Below are positions 34,433-46,905 of a stretch of 64,000 nucleotides of DNA, piece by piece. The notes below the pieces were generated by a model, which saw only the letters and a list, made by a program, of their open reading frames with translations, did not search any database and was not told the DNA's origin. The position numbers and the translations under genes were made by a program. Each line of letters opens with the position of its first letter. Position 1 is the stretch's first letter. The DNA comes from Loxodes magnus (lineage: Eukaryota > Ciliophora > Karyorelictea > Loxodida > Loxodidae), in assembly GCA_946699065.1 (NCBI GenBank), contig CAMPDV010000306.1, positions 124,001 through 188,000 on the forward strand, in the 5' to 3' direction.

Positions 34433-36718
34433 ATGCAAGTATTAAATACTTGTACTATTTGTGAAAATCCTTTGGACTTGGAAAAGAGAATTTCGCAGAA
34501 ACTTGAGTGCGAACATTAGATATGTTAACTATGTTATGAAGAAAAGTTTGCAAATGAATTGACTATTAAATGCTCTATATAAGGATGTAATAAAATAAGT
34601 TAAAATAAGGGAAAAAATTGTTAGGTAAGTATTCAGTCTGAAAAATAAGATATCGATTAAAATATAAAAAGTATATAAGATTTATTCTAAAATACAAAAA
34701 CAGAGTTGGAGTAATATTAGACGAAAGTACTACAGGAAATTTAATTATTGATAAAAAAGCTAATGCAAAACAAAAGAAATTAATTCATATGAAAAATTGA
34801 ATAAAAGATGCAAAAAATAAATGAGAAGTTACAAGACTAAAATAATCTCTAATCAGAAGAATTAAAAACTAACGAAAAAGTAAAAAATCTGGATTTAAAA
34901 AAGCAAATAAATAGTCTAATAGAAAAAATACCTAAGAAACTAAAAGATGTGATAGAATAACTAGATGAAGAAAAAAATGTAATTATAGAAGTGATATAAA
35001 AATAAATATAATTCTAACTAGAAACGAAAAATAACAAAAACTGGAAGCAATGCAAATTATTATACTAGAGTTTAACAAATTAGAATAAAAACGAAAAAGT
35101 AGAAATATAGTAAACCGCAACTAAAAGCGATTGAGGATTAATATTTTATTGCAAAAGTGGATTTTATAAAGGAGAAATGATAAATAGTTTAAAGCATGGA
35201 TAAGGTGTTTTTAAATATATAAAAGGAGATATATATGAAGGTTAATATTATGAAGATATAAGATAAGGTAAAGGAGTTTTTTGCTGAGCGAATGGAGATT
35301 TATATTAAGGAGAGTGGAAAAATGATAAGCTAAGTGGAAATGGATTTTATAAGTAAAATGACGGTGAAAAATATGAAGGATAATATGTAAATGGATTGAA
35401 ATAAGGAAAAGGAACATTTTAATATATGAATGGTGATATTTATGAAGGAGAATGATTAAATGATAAACAACATGGTCAAGGAATTTTTAAATATAAAAAA
35501 GGAGATAAATATATAGGAAATTTTGAAGAAGGAAAAAAATAAGGGGGAGGAAAAATTCTATTAGCTAACTGGGATGTTTATGAGGGGAACTGATTAAATG
35601 ATAAAAAACATGGACAAGGAGTTTATAAATTTAATAATGGAGATATATATGAAGGTTAATATTACGAGGATAAAATCCAAGGAAATGGAATTTTTTATTA
35701 TTCAAATTTAGAAACTTATGAAGGAGAATGAATAAACGAAAAAAAATAAGGGAAAGGAACATATAAGTTCTAAAACGGAGATAAATATGTAGGTAACTTC
35801 TATGAAGATTAAAAACAAGGAAATGGATAATATTATTATAAAAACGAAGATTATATAGAAGGAGAATGATTCAATGATATATTGCAAGGTAAAGGAATCT
35901 ATAAATTTAAAAATGGAGGAAAATTTGAAGGAAACTGAGTACAAGGTAAATTATAAGTTTATATAACATTTTTTTATTAAAACGGCGATATTTACGAAGG
36001 AGATTGAAGTGACAATAAAAAATAAGGATTTGGAGTTTATATTTATAATAATGGAGATAAATATGAAGGATTATTTGAACAAGATAAAAGATAAGGCAAA
36101 GGATTAATATAATATAAAAATGGAGATAGATATGAAGGAAATTGATACAATGATCAATATCATGGATAAGGCAAATTATAATATATAAATGGGGATAATT
36201 ATGAAGGATAATTTTAAAACGGCTTGAAAGAAGGAAAAGGAATATTTTAGTACATAAAAGGACATATTTATGAAGGAGAATGGTTTAAAGATAAGAAAAA
36301 GGGAAAAGGAACATTTATTTATTAGAATGGTGATAAATATATAGGGGAGTTTAATGAAAATTAAAAATAGGGAAAAGGAGCATATTTTTGGAGCAATGGA
36401 GATACTTATGAAGGAGATTGATAAAAAGGATTAATGCATGGAAATGGAGAATGAAGATATAAATAACAAAAATTAATTTATATTGGGGAAATGTTCGAAG
36501 GGAAAATGTAAGGAAAAGGATTTATAAAGTATGATAATGGTTAAATATACGAAGGAGAAGTATTTAACAATAAAAAACATGGGCTAGGTGTTTTAGAAAA
36601 AAAAGGAAAAAAATACGAAGGATATTGAGATGAAGATAAAGAGTAAGGATAATTTAAGATAACTGATAAAAAAGGAAAAATAAAAGAGAAGCTATACTTC
36701 AAGGGGAAAAAAGTATGA
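34433..36718 (+). CDS. RING - coiled coil - MORN protein 2, 761 aa
   Basis: An intronless frame from ATG 34433 to TGA 36716-36718 is exactly 762 codons. It opens with a RING-like finger (CTICENPL, LECEHQICQLC, KCSIQGC, residues 7-60). A coiled coil spans about residues 70-210 (KKQINSLIEKIPKKLKDVIE). About 22 MORN repeats follow, for example DIYEGEWLNDKQHGQG and DRYEGNWYNDQYHGQG. Many repeat tryptophans are TGA, and the Q of HGQG is CAA in some units and TAA in others. Unlike the paralogue at 28461 the repeats are diverged in DNA and protein. It is a candidate membrane-tethered ubiquitin ligase or cortical scaffold. Confidence 0.88.
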
Positions 36719-37350
36719 ATCAAAGTAATTTAAATAAACTAATTAAAGAAATAAAATATTTTAAATCTTTCATAAATTAAAATTATTACAAATAGCAGCA
36801 TAAAAATTTCATTAAAAAGAAAAAATAACATCATAAATCAATTTTAGAAAAATATCTTAATAGCAAGAAATTCTAAAAAGATTATAACTTATTTCTTAAA
36901 CAATTAGAATATTTAAGTCATATTAAATATCTTTATTATAGTTAAATATAGAACTTTTATCTATTTTTTAATAAACAACATCTTTCAAAGAAATTTTTTA
37001 TATAGAAACTTCTACTATTTGCAAGTTATTTAAATTTTTAACTACAGCAAAGTAAATCTGAAATAGCATGTTTATATCAATTAACATTTTATTAATTCTT
37101 TTAATACAACTGTAAAAAATATAAATAGCTAAAAATAAAAAAATAAATGTTTTATATAGAATTTTAGAATAAAAAAATAAAAGATAAACTCTGTAAGAAA
37201 AATTTCTTTTAGGTATTCTTAGATAGGTTTATTTAAAATTAATGAAATATTTAAAAAAGAATAAAAATATTATTTTATATATGCTTTCATAAAATCAAAC
37301 TCTAAATTAACAAAAAATTTTAAACTAAATCTTAAGAAAACATAGGTAAA
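36719..37350. other. AT-rich spacer
   Basis: No tRNA, repeat or ORF that I can support. The reading frame of the MORN gene stays open past its TGA because TAA and TAG are sense codons, so the stop assignment depends on TGA. Confidence 0.4.
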
Positions 37351-37422
37351 TAGGCTTGATGGAATTCGATCCCATAAACATCGGATTAGAAGAGTGATAC
37401 GCTAACTATTGGGCCGTAAGAC
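37351..37422 (-). tRNA. tRNA-Arg (TCT)-like, degenerate
   Basis: On the minus strand, GGCCCAATAGTTAGCG, an anticodon loop CTTCTAA (TCT) and a T arm ATGGGATCGAATTCCAT follow the tRNA-Arg(TCT) pattern. The acceptor stem (GTCTTAC against CAAGCCT) and the anticodon stem are mostly mispaired. It is best read as a tRNA pseudogene. Confidence 0.5.
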
Positions 37423-39251
37423 ATTCTTTATATTTTTTTATTTATTAAATTTTACATTCTCTCAATCAAAAAATTTTAAAATAGCCCGACTATATATTCT
37501 ATCATGCGAAGACATATTCAAACACAAAAAGCATCTTCATATTTAATCTTAGGTTTATTGCTTACTTATTACAAAAGCTTCATTAAAACAAATGATTAAA
37601 TAATGAAATTTATTTTATTCATTCTATTCTCTGAATCTTAAAGCTAAAATTTTATCCAATTATAAACTTTATCTTGCCAGTTCCTTTAACTTCTATAGAT
37701 AATAAGTTTTTGAAAGATAAATTTTAACAGAGTGATAATTAATTAATTAAGCATATATTACAAAAATGAATAAACTAGATTATAATAACTTTATTGAAAT
37801 TAAATCTTAATTTAAGATATTATAGTTATATTTTCCAAATTTGTACAATTTAATAAAATCCTAAATATATTTAAAATATATAAGATATAATTTATTTTAA
37901 TTGTGGTATAAGCTTATAAGAAATAGTTTATTATAAAAATAAATGCTTTGCTAAAATTTAATAGCTTATAAGTAGATGATGCTTATTTATTCTTTGATAA
38001 ATTTTTAAAGTGATATATATTATAATGAATATGAAACCTTAATAAATAATAGTAAATTTTACCTTGTAAGATGATATCGATTCTTCTATTTAGTCTAAAA
38101 TAGCAAAATTAAAAAAATATGCGAAAAGTTTTACTTTCAAATAAGTTGATAGCTTTATTAACAAAATTAGAATATTTAAAAAAGATAATTGTTTTACATG
38201 AAATAAATATTTCAATTTAAGCAGAAAAAATTAAAATTGGGACAAATTAAAATAATAAACTTTGATGAAAAATACGAAATTTTTAATTCCTTAGATAATT
38301 TGTCTCCTTACTGAGATTTAAAATTCACAAATTATCTTAATACTAAAATATTCATTTAGATATTAAAAATTATTTCTGCTTTTTTCTTATCTAATGAAAT
38401 TATATAAAATTAGCTTTGTATATTCTTATCTTGAATAATTGATATTCTCAATTTTTCACTATATACTTGGAATTTTTCAAATTAAGTTTGTTATTATTTT
38501 ACTATGTAATTTTTTTATAGCTGATCTTATTTCATATGCAATTTAATCAAAAATCTATTTTATCTTTCAAATATTTTTTTATTAAATTTTAAAGCAAAAA
38601 ACCTTCCAAACATGAATCGTTCCTTTATTTAATTAAATTATTTTTTATATTGTTTAAATTAATTTATTATGTTTGAAAATTTTTTTGCAAAAACTTATGT
38701 GATTCAAATATCTTAATTAAATTTGCATTAATTAAAACTACCTAAAAATAATCATAATTATTATTAAAGCTGAATTTATGTTTCACTTTTTTATTATTTT
38801 ATATAAATGTAGCTTTGTTTTTTATCCTGATCTTTTTACTCTTTTAAGCTAGAAATTATAATTAAATTGTAGCTTTTAGAATTATCTTCATTCTACTTTT
38901 TTTAAATATAAGTTTTATTATTTTTTTATAATCTAAGAGTTTCGAAAGAAGTATATTAAATTTATCTTAAGCAAAAACATTATATCATATTTTCATGTAT
39001 CAAATAAAAATTATAAAAATAAGCTTATCTAGAACTTTAAGCTTGCTGTTAGCTTTTTAAGAACGAATATAAGAATATAAATATACTTATTTATATATTT
39101 TATCCTTTAATTATTTTAGACTAATTTGAAAGAAGCTTTATATTATACTTATAGGTTTTATTATATTAAAATTAAAATCTTAAGACATTCTTGTCTTTTT
39201 ACTACTTAGATATAAAAGGCACGATTAAATTTTATTACTTATTTATTAAAA
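37423..39251. other. AT-rich interval, nothing recognised
   Basis: About 1.8 kb of A/T-dominated sequence between the tRNA-Arg-like locus and tRNA-Cys. I see no motif, retroelement tail or convincing ORF. Confidence 0.4.
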
Positions 39252-39323
39252 AGGACAAGGGGGGAGTCGAACCCTCGACCTCTGGATCTGCAGTCCAATG
39301 CTCTACTACTGAGCTACTTGTCC
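39252..39323 (-). tRNA. tRNA-Cys (GCA)
   Basis: A full 72-nt cloverleaf on the minus strand. Acceptor GGACAAG pairs with CTTGTCC, discriminator U. D arm TAGCTCAGTAGTAGAGC. Anticodon loop CTGCAGA gives GCA. T arm CGAGGGTTCGACTCCCCC. No intron is present. Confidence 0.95.
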
Positions 39324-39636
39324 CTTTATATATCAGCATAACAAATTATTAAATATAAGATTTTTCCTTTTTAGAGTACAAAAGAGAAATGATTATGAAA
39401 ATAATTCCTTTTCTTATGTGTTATAATCTTTAATTATACTTGTCTTATACAGTCTATCCTTTTTTATTTCTTATTAATTAAATTTTTTTTAATTAATAAA
39501 CCAATTTAAGTTAGCCGTTCTTTCTCTAGCATTCCAACGAAAATAGATTTTATGAAATGTAAATAATGAGTTTAGATACTAAAAGTTAGAGGATTTTGCT
39601 CCTTAGAGTGATTATTAACTTAATATAAATATTTAA

Positions 39637-39990
39637 ATGCTTAATAGTATGAAATTTCTCATTAGCAGTATAAAGTTTTTAACTATACTATTATTAAACA
39701 CCAAAGCTTATCTAAATTATCCAGTTATGTTCCTTTATTTAGTCCAAGTTATTAGTATAATAAAAATTATAATACTAAGCTTATTTTTAAATGGGTCTGA
39801 ATACTCAAACTGTATGATTAATTAGCAAGAGCATATCTTAATTAAGGTAGCACTTTTGCTTTATTTATATATTTAGTTTAGTTTTAACAAGCAAACTGAA
39901 ATAAATAGCTCTTATTACATTTAAATAACTTCTAGTTCAATAAACCTGCTTTATTTTTAATAGATTATAGATTTATTTTCCTGCTGCTGA
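39637..39990 (+). CDS. small protein with hydrophobic start, 117 aa
   Basis: ATG 39637 to TGA 39988-39990 is exactly 118 codons with no internal TGA. The N-terminus MLNSMKFLISSIKFLTILLL looks like a signal peptide or anchor, with a second hydrophobic stretch (VISIIKIIILSLFL). The C-terminus ends DLFSCC. It lies 110 bp upstream of the secreted-protein gene and on the same strand. Confidence 0.45.
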
Positions 39991-40099
39991 AAATATGATA
40001 ATCCTTTATTAGATTATTTAATGAAGTTTACCATAAATGAAAATATTAAATAATTATAAAGTAAAGCTTTATAATCTAACAGGTTTATCGTAATAATAA

Positions 40100-41146
40100 A
40101 TGAAGTGCTATTTATAAGTACTGCTATTCTTAGTCATCAGTCTAATAGGCCAAGGTAATTTAATTAAAGAGATAGAAAGAAAAAGAGAACAGGAATAAAG
40201 AATTATTAAGGAGAAACGGGATTCATAGTAAATAATTTAGCTAAGAGAGCAGCAAATCTAGTAAATTAGAGAAAAAATGAGCTAAGATAATGCTAATATC
40301 AATAAAGAGAGATAGCTCAAATATGTATTGCAAAAGTAAGACTCAAATGCCCCTTAAAATTAAAATAGACTAAATTATTAACAAAAATAACATCAAAGAG
40401 TTCTGAAAGAATGTACTATGAATATAGCTTAAGAAAGATAAGTGTAAATTGAGGTTAATAGCAATTTGTAAAATAATTAAAATGCTTTAGGTTCTAGTTT
40501 CGAATATCAAGGTATAAATAGCGTAAATATAGAATATTAAAATTATCAAGCAATGGATTGCTAACTCTAAGGCTGCAATCAAGCTCCAAAGCTATCTGAT
40601 GTTTAAAGTGAAGTAAATGTAAACCATAATGCAACTAATAAGTAAGAAATAATGGAAGAAAATGTAGTTATTTAAGAAGAATCTTAGGCAAATAATTAAA
40701 AATAGGATGTTTAATAATATGGTAATGATACAAATGAAGCTTAATAAGAGAAGAATAGTTCCATCGAAATATAAGAAGAGACTAATAACTCAGAAGATAT
40801 TCAATAAATTTAAATAAACACCAACAGTTCTTAAGAAGAGAGTGTTGCTCAAAATGAATTAATTTAAAAACAAGAAATGGAAAATATTCAACAAGAACAA
40901 ATTTTCTCGGACGATAATTAGTAAGTGGATCAAAAAGGTAATGAAGTTCATAATTTTAGTGATAGTACAAGGTATGAATAAGCATAAAATGATAAGAATG
41001 AATCTTATGAAGAGAAAAATAATGCATAAGATTTTAAATATGAAAGCAATAGTACACATGATGACTAGTAATAAAATAGTCAAATTGAGGACACTTTTAT
41101 GAAAAAAGAGACTGAGATACAGTCTAAAAAGTTTTTGTAGAATTGA
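40100..41146 (+). CDS. secreted Glu/Gln/Asn-rich protein, 348 aa
   Basis: ATG 40100 to TGA 41144-41146 is exactly 349 codons with no internal TGA. It begins with a signal peptide (MKCYLQVLLFLVISLIGQG), then a basic helical part (EIERKREQEQRIIKEKRD). A long acidic, low-complexity region rich in N, Q, E and S follows (for example SSIEIQEETNNSEDIQ). A cysteine pair occurs in DCQLQGCNQ. Such proteins can be extracellular matrix, egg-case or granule contents; the family is unknown. A decayed inverted duplicate lies at 3243-4321. About 40 percent of its glutamines are TAA or TAG by eye, so it is invisible to standard ORF finding. Confidence 0.7.
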
Positions 41147-41265
41147 TCAAACTAGATTTTAAACTTTTCAATATAATTTGAAGATTTAATATAATATAAA
41201 AATTGCGATATCAAAGGTTTTATTTATTTAAAATATTTTAGTTTAAATAATTCTACATTTAGATA

Positions 41266-41472
41266 ATGGTTGAGAGAATATCAATTAAATAGATAGTAAT
41301 TTAAAATAATAAAGCTATTTCTTTAGAAAGAGTATTTATAACTATGTTAAAAACATAACTAAAAATATAAAAATTAAGAAAATAATGGGCATAAATTTCT
41401 TTAACTTTAGACTATTAAAAAAAAATCATTAATAACTCTTTTTAATACTAATATCATATTATGATCTTATGA
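41266..41472 (+). CDS. small ORF, 68 aa
   Basis: ATG 41266 (MVERISIKQIVIQNNKAISL) to TGA 41470-41472 is exactly 69 codons. It is lysine- and glutamine-rich with no domain. It is short enough to arise by chance. Confidence 0.25.
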
Positions 41473-41817
41473 GTTTTTAATTTTAACTTAGGCTAATAAA
41501 TACAATTTGGGAAACTTAAAATAAAAATATTCAATATAAACAAAAAACCAGAATTTCATAATAAATTAGATGATATAACCTTGTGCATAACTAATAAAAT
41601 TAACAAGTTACTAAAGCAAACTTTTTAACAGTATATAGAAACCTAAGCTAAAAAATATAAAACTTCATCTGCTTTTTAAAAATTATTGTTTTATTTTAAA
41701 CTTTTCTATTTCGCTTTGCCTTTTATATAATATGCTTTAGGTAAAATCTAGTGAATTTATATTTAAATTAAATTTATTTAAAATTAGATAATAAAAAAGG
41801 AATAATTGGAACTTAAA

Positions 41818-42525
41818 ATGCTTATAAATCCCTAGATAATAGATTTATATACAGCTATAAGTTATCAAATTAAATTGAATAGATGAACCAATAGATGGTT
41901 TACTTAATTTAACTTAAGAAATAAAAAGATTAAATTACTACATTTGTAATAAGTACTTAAACCTTTTGATTTAAATTTAATTTTTAATCCTTCTTAATTA
42001 TAAAATACCTTGGAGATATTTAAGAGAAATATAAGAAAATATTTAATAGTTTAATAGAATAATCGAATATTGGGTTCTTGGTTTGTAGTTCGAAAAATAT
42101 AAATTCTAAATTATTTACTTTTCTTTTGATATCCGCAAAGTAGAATTTAATTAAATTAAAAGAAAGAAATGCTATATAATAAAAGCTATATCTACATTAT
42201 ATTATTTCTATAATTTTATGCCTATATCAAATTCTTTAAAATTGGCTTAGAAATAATTATAAAGCTTTTTTAAAATAAATAAACAAATCTTAATAAAGTT
42301 TAATAGCAAGAACTTTTAGAAAGCATCTAATAGAACTTTAATTATGGCTTAAGAACAAAAATAATAATAAAAGGTAATTTTTTTATTATATTTAAAATTA
42401 AAGGAATACTCATTTCTTAATTTTAGTCATTTAAGTTAAAATTTATTTTTATAATTTAAGAATTACTTAAATGTTTATTCATCTCGTCAATAAAAATGCA
42501 TTTTTATTATTCATATCTTTTATGA
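41818..42525 (+). CDS. hypothetical protein, 235 aa
   Basis: ATG 41818 (MLINPQIIDLYTAISYQIK) to TGA 42523-42525 is exactly 236 codons. Two internal TGA codons read as W (LNRWTNRWF, LLFFWYPQ). NNRILGSWFVVRKI and LEIIIKLFQNKQTNLNKV are protein-like stretches. It is convergent with the long minus-strand locus. No family is recognised. Confidence 0.45.
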
Positions 42526-42799
42526 AAGTCACCTATTATAAAAACTTTTCAATCACTTTTTTAAATTCTAAATCCAAGAAAATGCTAAGAAAATTGAGTT
42601 AAAATATCTCAAATTAAGTTGCTTTCAATTTTAACTTTTTTAAATTTCCAGCAAAGAAGGGTTTATTAGATTTAAGATAAATAATTAATGAACAATGGAT
42701 TTTATATTTAGCTTATAACTCTTATCTTTAGATAGGATTTAAAATATCTAAATATAATAATTGTATTTATATTCTTTCATTAATTCTTTGTTTGAATAA

Positions 42800-45700
42800 A
42801 TAACCATTTTTGATATATTTTATTTCATAATTTTCTTTGAATCTAATAAATAAATCAAATGCTTTTTCTATTTTTTAACTTTGTTCTTATAGATAAAACT
42901 TAAATATAGACTCTTATGATTTCTTAGTTGTAATTTTTATAAATAATAGATAAATTAATAATTATAATTTATTACAATTTTTTTATTAATTTGCTTAGTT
43001 AATATAAAATTAAATGAAAGGAAAATTTACTTAATCGATTTTCTATCTTTAGATTCCGTAATTTTAGTTATATTTTGCTACTATATCTCCTTGTTTTAAG
43101 AATGTTGTTAACATTTCTTTTTCTAAAAGAACTCTTCTATAAACCTTTTTAATTTTTGGTTAGATGTAATCTCCCTGTCTTTAGTTTTTCACTTTTCTAT
43201 TCTTTCTTTTACTAAATTATAAGTATTAGATTTAAGTTAATTCTACTATAAAACTTACTTATTTAGTGTTTCTTCTAATTTCTATACTTAAGAATCAAAT
43301 TATTTATTTATTAATCTTTAATTTTCTACCTTATGTCTTTCCTAGCTTTACAACTAAGATTTTTATTAGCTTGACTTAATTTTTTACTGAGTTAAAAAAC
43401 TTAAAAATTTAGCTTTGCTTAATGATTTTAGTCTTTTAGGTAATTTAAAGTAGAATAAATAAAATGCTTATAAGTTAAGTCTTTTATCTAGTAACTTTAT
43501 AGCAAAGACTTTATTTTTATTTCTAAATCTCTAACGAATTTCCACTCAATTACTAGAACTCTATTTTGGTATTTATTGATTATGATGGATTAATTTTAGA
43601 ATCTAATTTATATACTATTTTCTTTAAGTTCTCGATTATTTCCCTCATTTAAAATTTTTAAAGGAATAAAGCCTCCTTAGATTATTATCATTAATCTCAA
43701 TAGCACTTAATTTAATTAAGTTATCTATTCTTCATTATTGGAAATTTTAGTATATTTTTCAAAACTGATCCAATGTACTGCGTCCTATTTCGTCTAACTA
43801 TCATCCGAAGTTATTCAATCTTATCTATTAATAGCCTATAGTATTTTCTAAATTTAACTAGGATTAAAATATTAAGAAACTAATTTTTCTTTTTCTTGGC
43901 TCAAATTAAATTCTACTCTGAAAACATTTTGCCTTTGTTGACTCTTTAAAAGTTGACTTTTACTATTTGATAAGCTTAGGTATGTTTCTCTCTATTTAGT
44001 TGTACTAGTTTTATTAAACTACTTAATAAGCTGAATGAGTTACTATTATTTTTTACTAACATAGCTATTTTTGATAAGTTCTATCTCAGGCTTTATATAA
44101 AATGTTCCAAATATTAATTAAAAAAGAAAGAAAATCTATCTTTCATTGTTTGATCTTAGTAAATTTAAGAAATTTCCAGGATATTTTTAATGGTTGCTTA
44201 TTTAATTATAAAAGCTAGCATCTCGAAAATCATTACGTTATTCTATAAACATTAAGAAAAAAGGCTTTCTTTTTAGAAGAAGAAAACAAACATTGCCACT
44301 TAGAATGACTTTAGTTAGAATTATTTGAATATATGTTCTATTCATATGTATAGTTAATTTTGTTAGCTTTCTAGATATTATTATTTATCTATCTTCTCTC
44401 ACATATATTTATATTTTTCTTTTTAGCTTAATTTCTAAAAATTATTTATTCATTTATTCTCTTCACTTATAATCCAATGCTATTTATATAGTTAAAACTT
44501 TTATTAACTTTTTTTAGTTATTTTCAGGTTTTTTTCATTTAACTCTTATACTTTTAGCTATCTTTTCTATTTAAACTAAGACTTTTCACTAATTTTATAC
44601 GGTTATTTATTTAATTTTCATCTATAGGCTCTATTGGAATGTAAAAGTCCACAGCAAAATCTTCATTGCGTAATTAATTTTTTTTTCTAAGCTAGAATTA
44701 TGTATTTTATTTTTTTTCTAAAAGTATTCTTACTTTTCCAAGTTTGATCTTTAACTATTCTTTTAAGAAAAACTTTAATATATTGAAAAGATTTAATTTT
44801 TAGAAATATAATCATTTCTTTTTCCTTTCGCTTCCTTTCTTACTTTTTTCATTGTCTTTAATTATTTTTTGTTCCAAGTAATCTTATAATAACTAATTAA
44901 GCTATTCTTACTTAATAATTTACTAGTCCAAAAATATTCTTTTTATAGATTCTTCCAGACAATCTTTTGCATTTTATTTTTCCTGCAAGATCTTGAAAAT
45001 TTAAATTAGATGAGAAAAACTTGAATTTTCGTTTGCTGTAATAAATTTCTATAATCACTATTCATGAGTAAAAATGTCTTACTCTTATTCTAGAGTAGCC
45101 AATATTTTTAAATAAGTAGATATATCTTTTCGATAAGAATCACTCATAGTCGATGATTTCTACTTTCTTATTCATATCTCTAATAAAGTCTAAAGAGTAA
45201 TTTGAGTATTACTAGAAATCTCCCTCTAAAATTATCATCTTAATTTGCTACTTTTTTATTCGATAAAGTTAAGGAATAAACTTAAAATCAGAAAAATTTT
45301 CGCTAGCTGAAATAGATTCTATTGTAATATCTAGGAATATACCTTTAGCTAAAATCGCTAATTAGTTTACCAAAATATTTTTTATAAGATTTTCTATCTC
45401 TAATGAGGTAAAATATAAAACTTTTTGATCTATTATTGATTATTTTTTGGAAAAAGTTATAATATTAAATGTTTTCTGTAAATTGGATTTCATAAATAAG
45501 AGTTAAATTTTGTACTTCACATAAAATACAGAGCAGTTTTACTTATAATCCAGAATCTCCTAAACTTCTTAAGGTTCTCTTATGTTCTTTTTAGATCTCA
45601 ATTACGTAATCTAAGTTAGAAGTGAGTAAAATTTTTAGGTGAGTTCATAATTTATTTATTTTTCTTTGCGCGAAGTAATAAAAACTAGTAGCTTGTAAAT

Positions 45701-46610
45701 CATCTTTATGAATACGAATTAGAAATTAGTGCAAAATCCTAAATCTTTAAATGGTATTTTTTATTCACATTTTTAATTTTAATTATCAAAGCATTTTCAT
45801 AAATCAGATATTTTTTTAATTTTTCTAATTTATTCAAATTTTGAGGGTCATTTTTAGATATTTTAGATATTTTCCTCTATTATTTTATGAAAATTTCATT
45901 TTCTATCTTATAAAAAATTACAATTATAATACTCTAAGTTATTTAATGCGTTTATTAAACTAAGGTCTTAAATTTGCTTATATGAGCTTAATTCCTCTTT
46001 AATTTTCTTGTTTTTGCTTTATAATTCAATTATATTAGGAGCAATGCCTTTGAAATAGTTTTAAGCCAGATTTTGTAAGTGTTCATGTAACTAATGCTGG
46101 ATATTGCTTTCTTAGATCTATAAACTTAAATTTATAAATAAAGTAATTTTTATAATTTCTATTCCAAATATTTTCGCAAGTTTTTTCATATCTTACTCAA
46201 GTTTATTTTCGCTTTAGATATCCACGCCAAAGATAAATTTTATCTTAATTTATTAAATAGCCTTTTCTATCAAATTACTCTAATAAACTTCCTAGCCTCT
46301 TTTATGTTTCAGGCATATTCAATTATTTTGTTATTTTCACTTTTATAAAATCTTGATGAATTTTAAATTTTGTCGATTTATATATTTGGGAATAAAGCCT
46401 ATAACTCAGTCATTGATATTGCTTTTTATCTTTTAAAGACAAAATAAATATTTTTTTCTTCTTCCTTATTTATTTCCTCAAAAGAAATCGGAAGTTTTTC
46501 ATTATCACCATGTTTACCATGCTTATGTTAGTAGATCTTGTTATATTCTATAATCCTACAGACTAATTTTGTAACACTTCAGTTTCAACATCCATTACTG
46601 AAAACACAAT
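42800..46610 (-). CDS. long coiled-coil protein locus, about 1250 aa, exon structure unresolved
   Basis: Reading from about 46610 downwards: a Cys/His-rich start (KLVCRIIEYNKIYQHKHGKH) that may be a zinc-binding box; a helical region (HEHLQNLAQNYFKGIAPNI, LQSKNKKIKEELSSYKQIQD); LDYVIEIQKEHKRTLRSLG with LLCILCEVQNLTLIYEIQF near 45550; MIILEGDFQQYSNYSLDFI, KKVEIIDYEWFLSKRYIY and DLAGKIKCKRLSGRIYKK near 45200-44950; an acidic and lysine-rich part (AVDFYIPIEPIDENQ) near 44600; and DAVHWISFEKYTKISNNEE near 43760. TGA reads as W in DYEWFLS. Blocks lie in different frames, so either several tiny introns or decay is present. The overall plan (zinc box, coiled coil, beta-rich end) recalls TRIM-like proteins. 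Both ends are approximate. Confidence 0.45.
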
Positions 46611-46905
46611 TAAACTTTTAAATCTCTTAATAAATAGATTGAAATTATAAAACTTGTAAAATAATAATTTTGACTAACCTAATTTAATATTAAGCTTTAT
46701 TTATAATTTTAGTAGCTATAAAGTTTGTCTATCATCCTACCTAAAATTATTCTATTTCAGAAGCTTTCTTGCTTAAGCTAGCTAACTAAAATTTTACCTG
46801 ATTTTTTTCTTTTTAACTGCGTTAAATTTTTGTTAAATAAGCCAAATAAAAAGAAATTTAGAAAAGAGGAATCAAACAGTGCTTAGATTCTTAAAGTTAT
46901 TTAAA

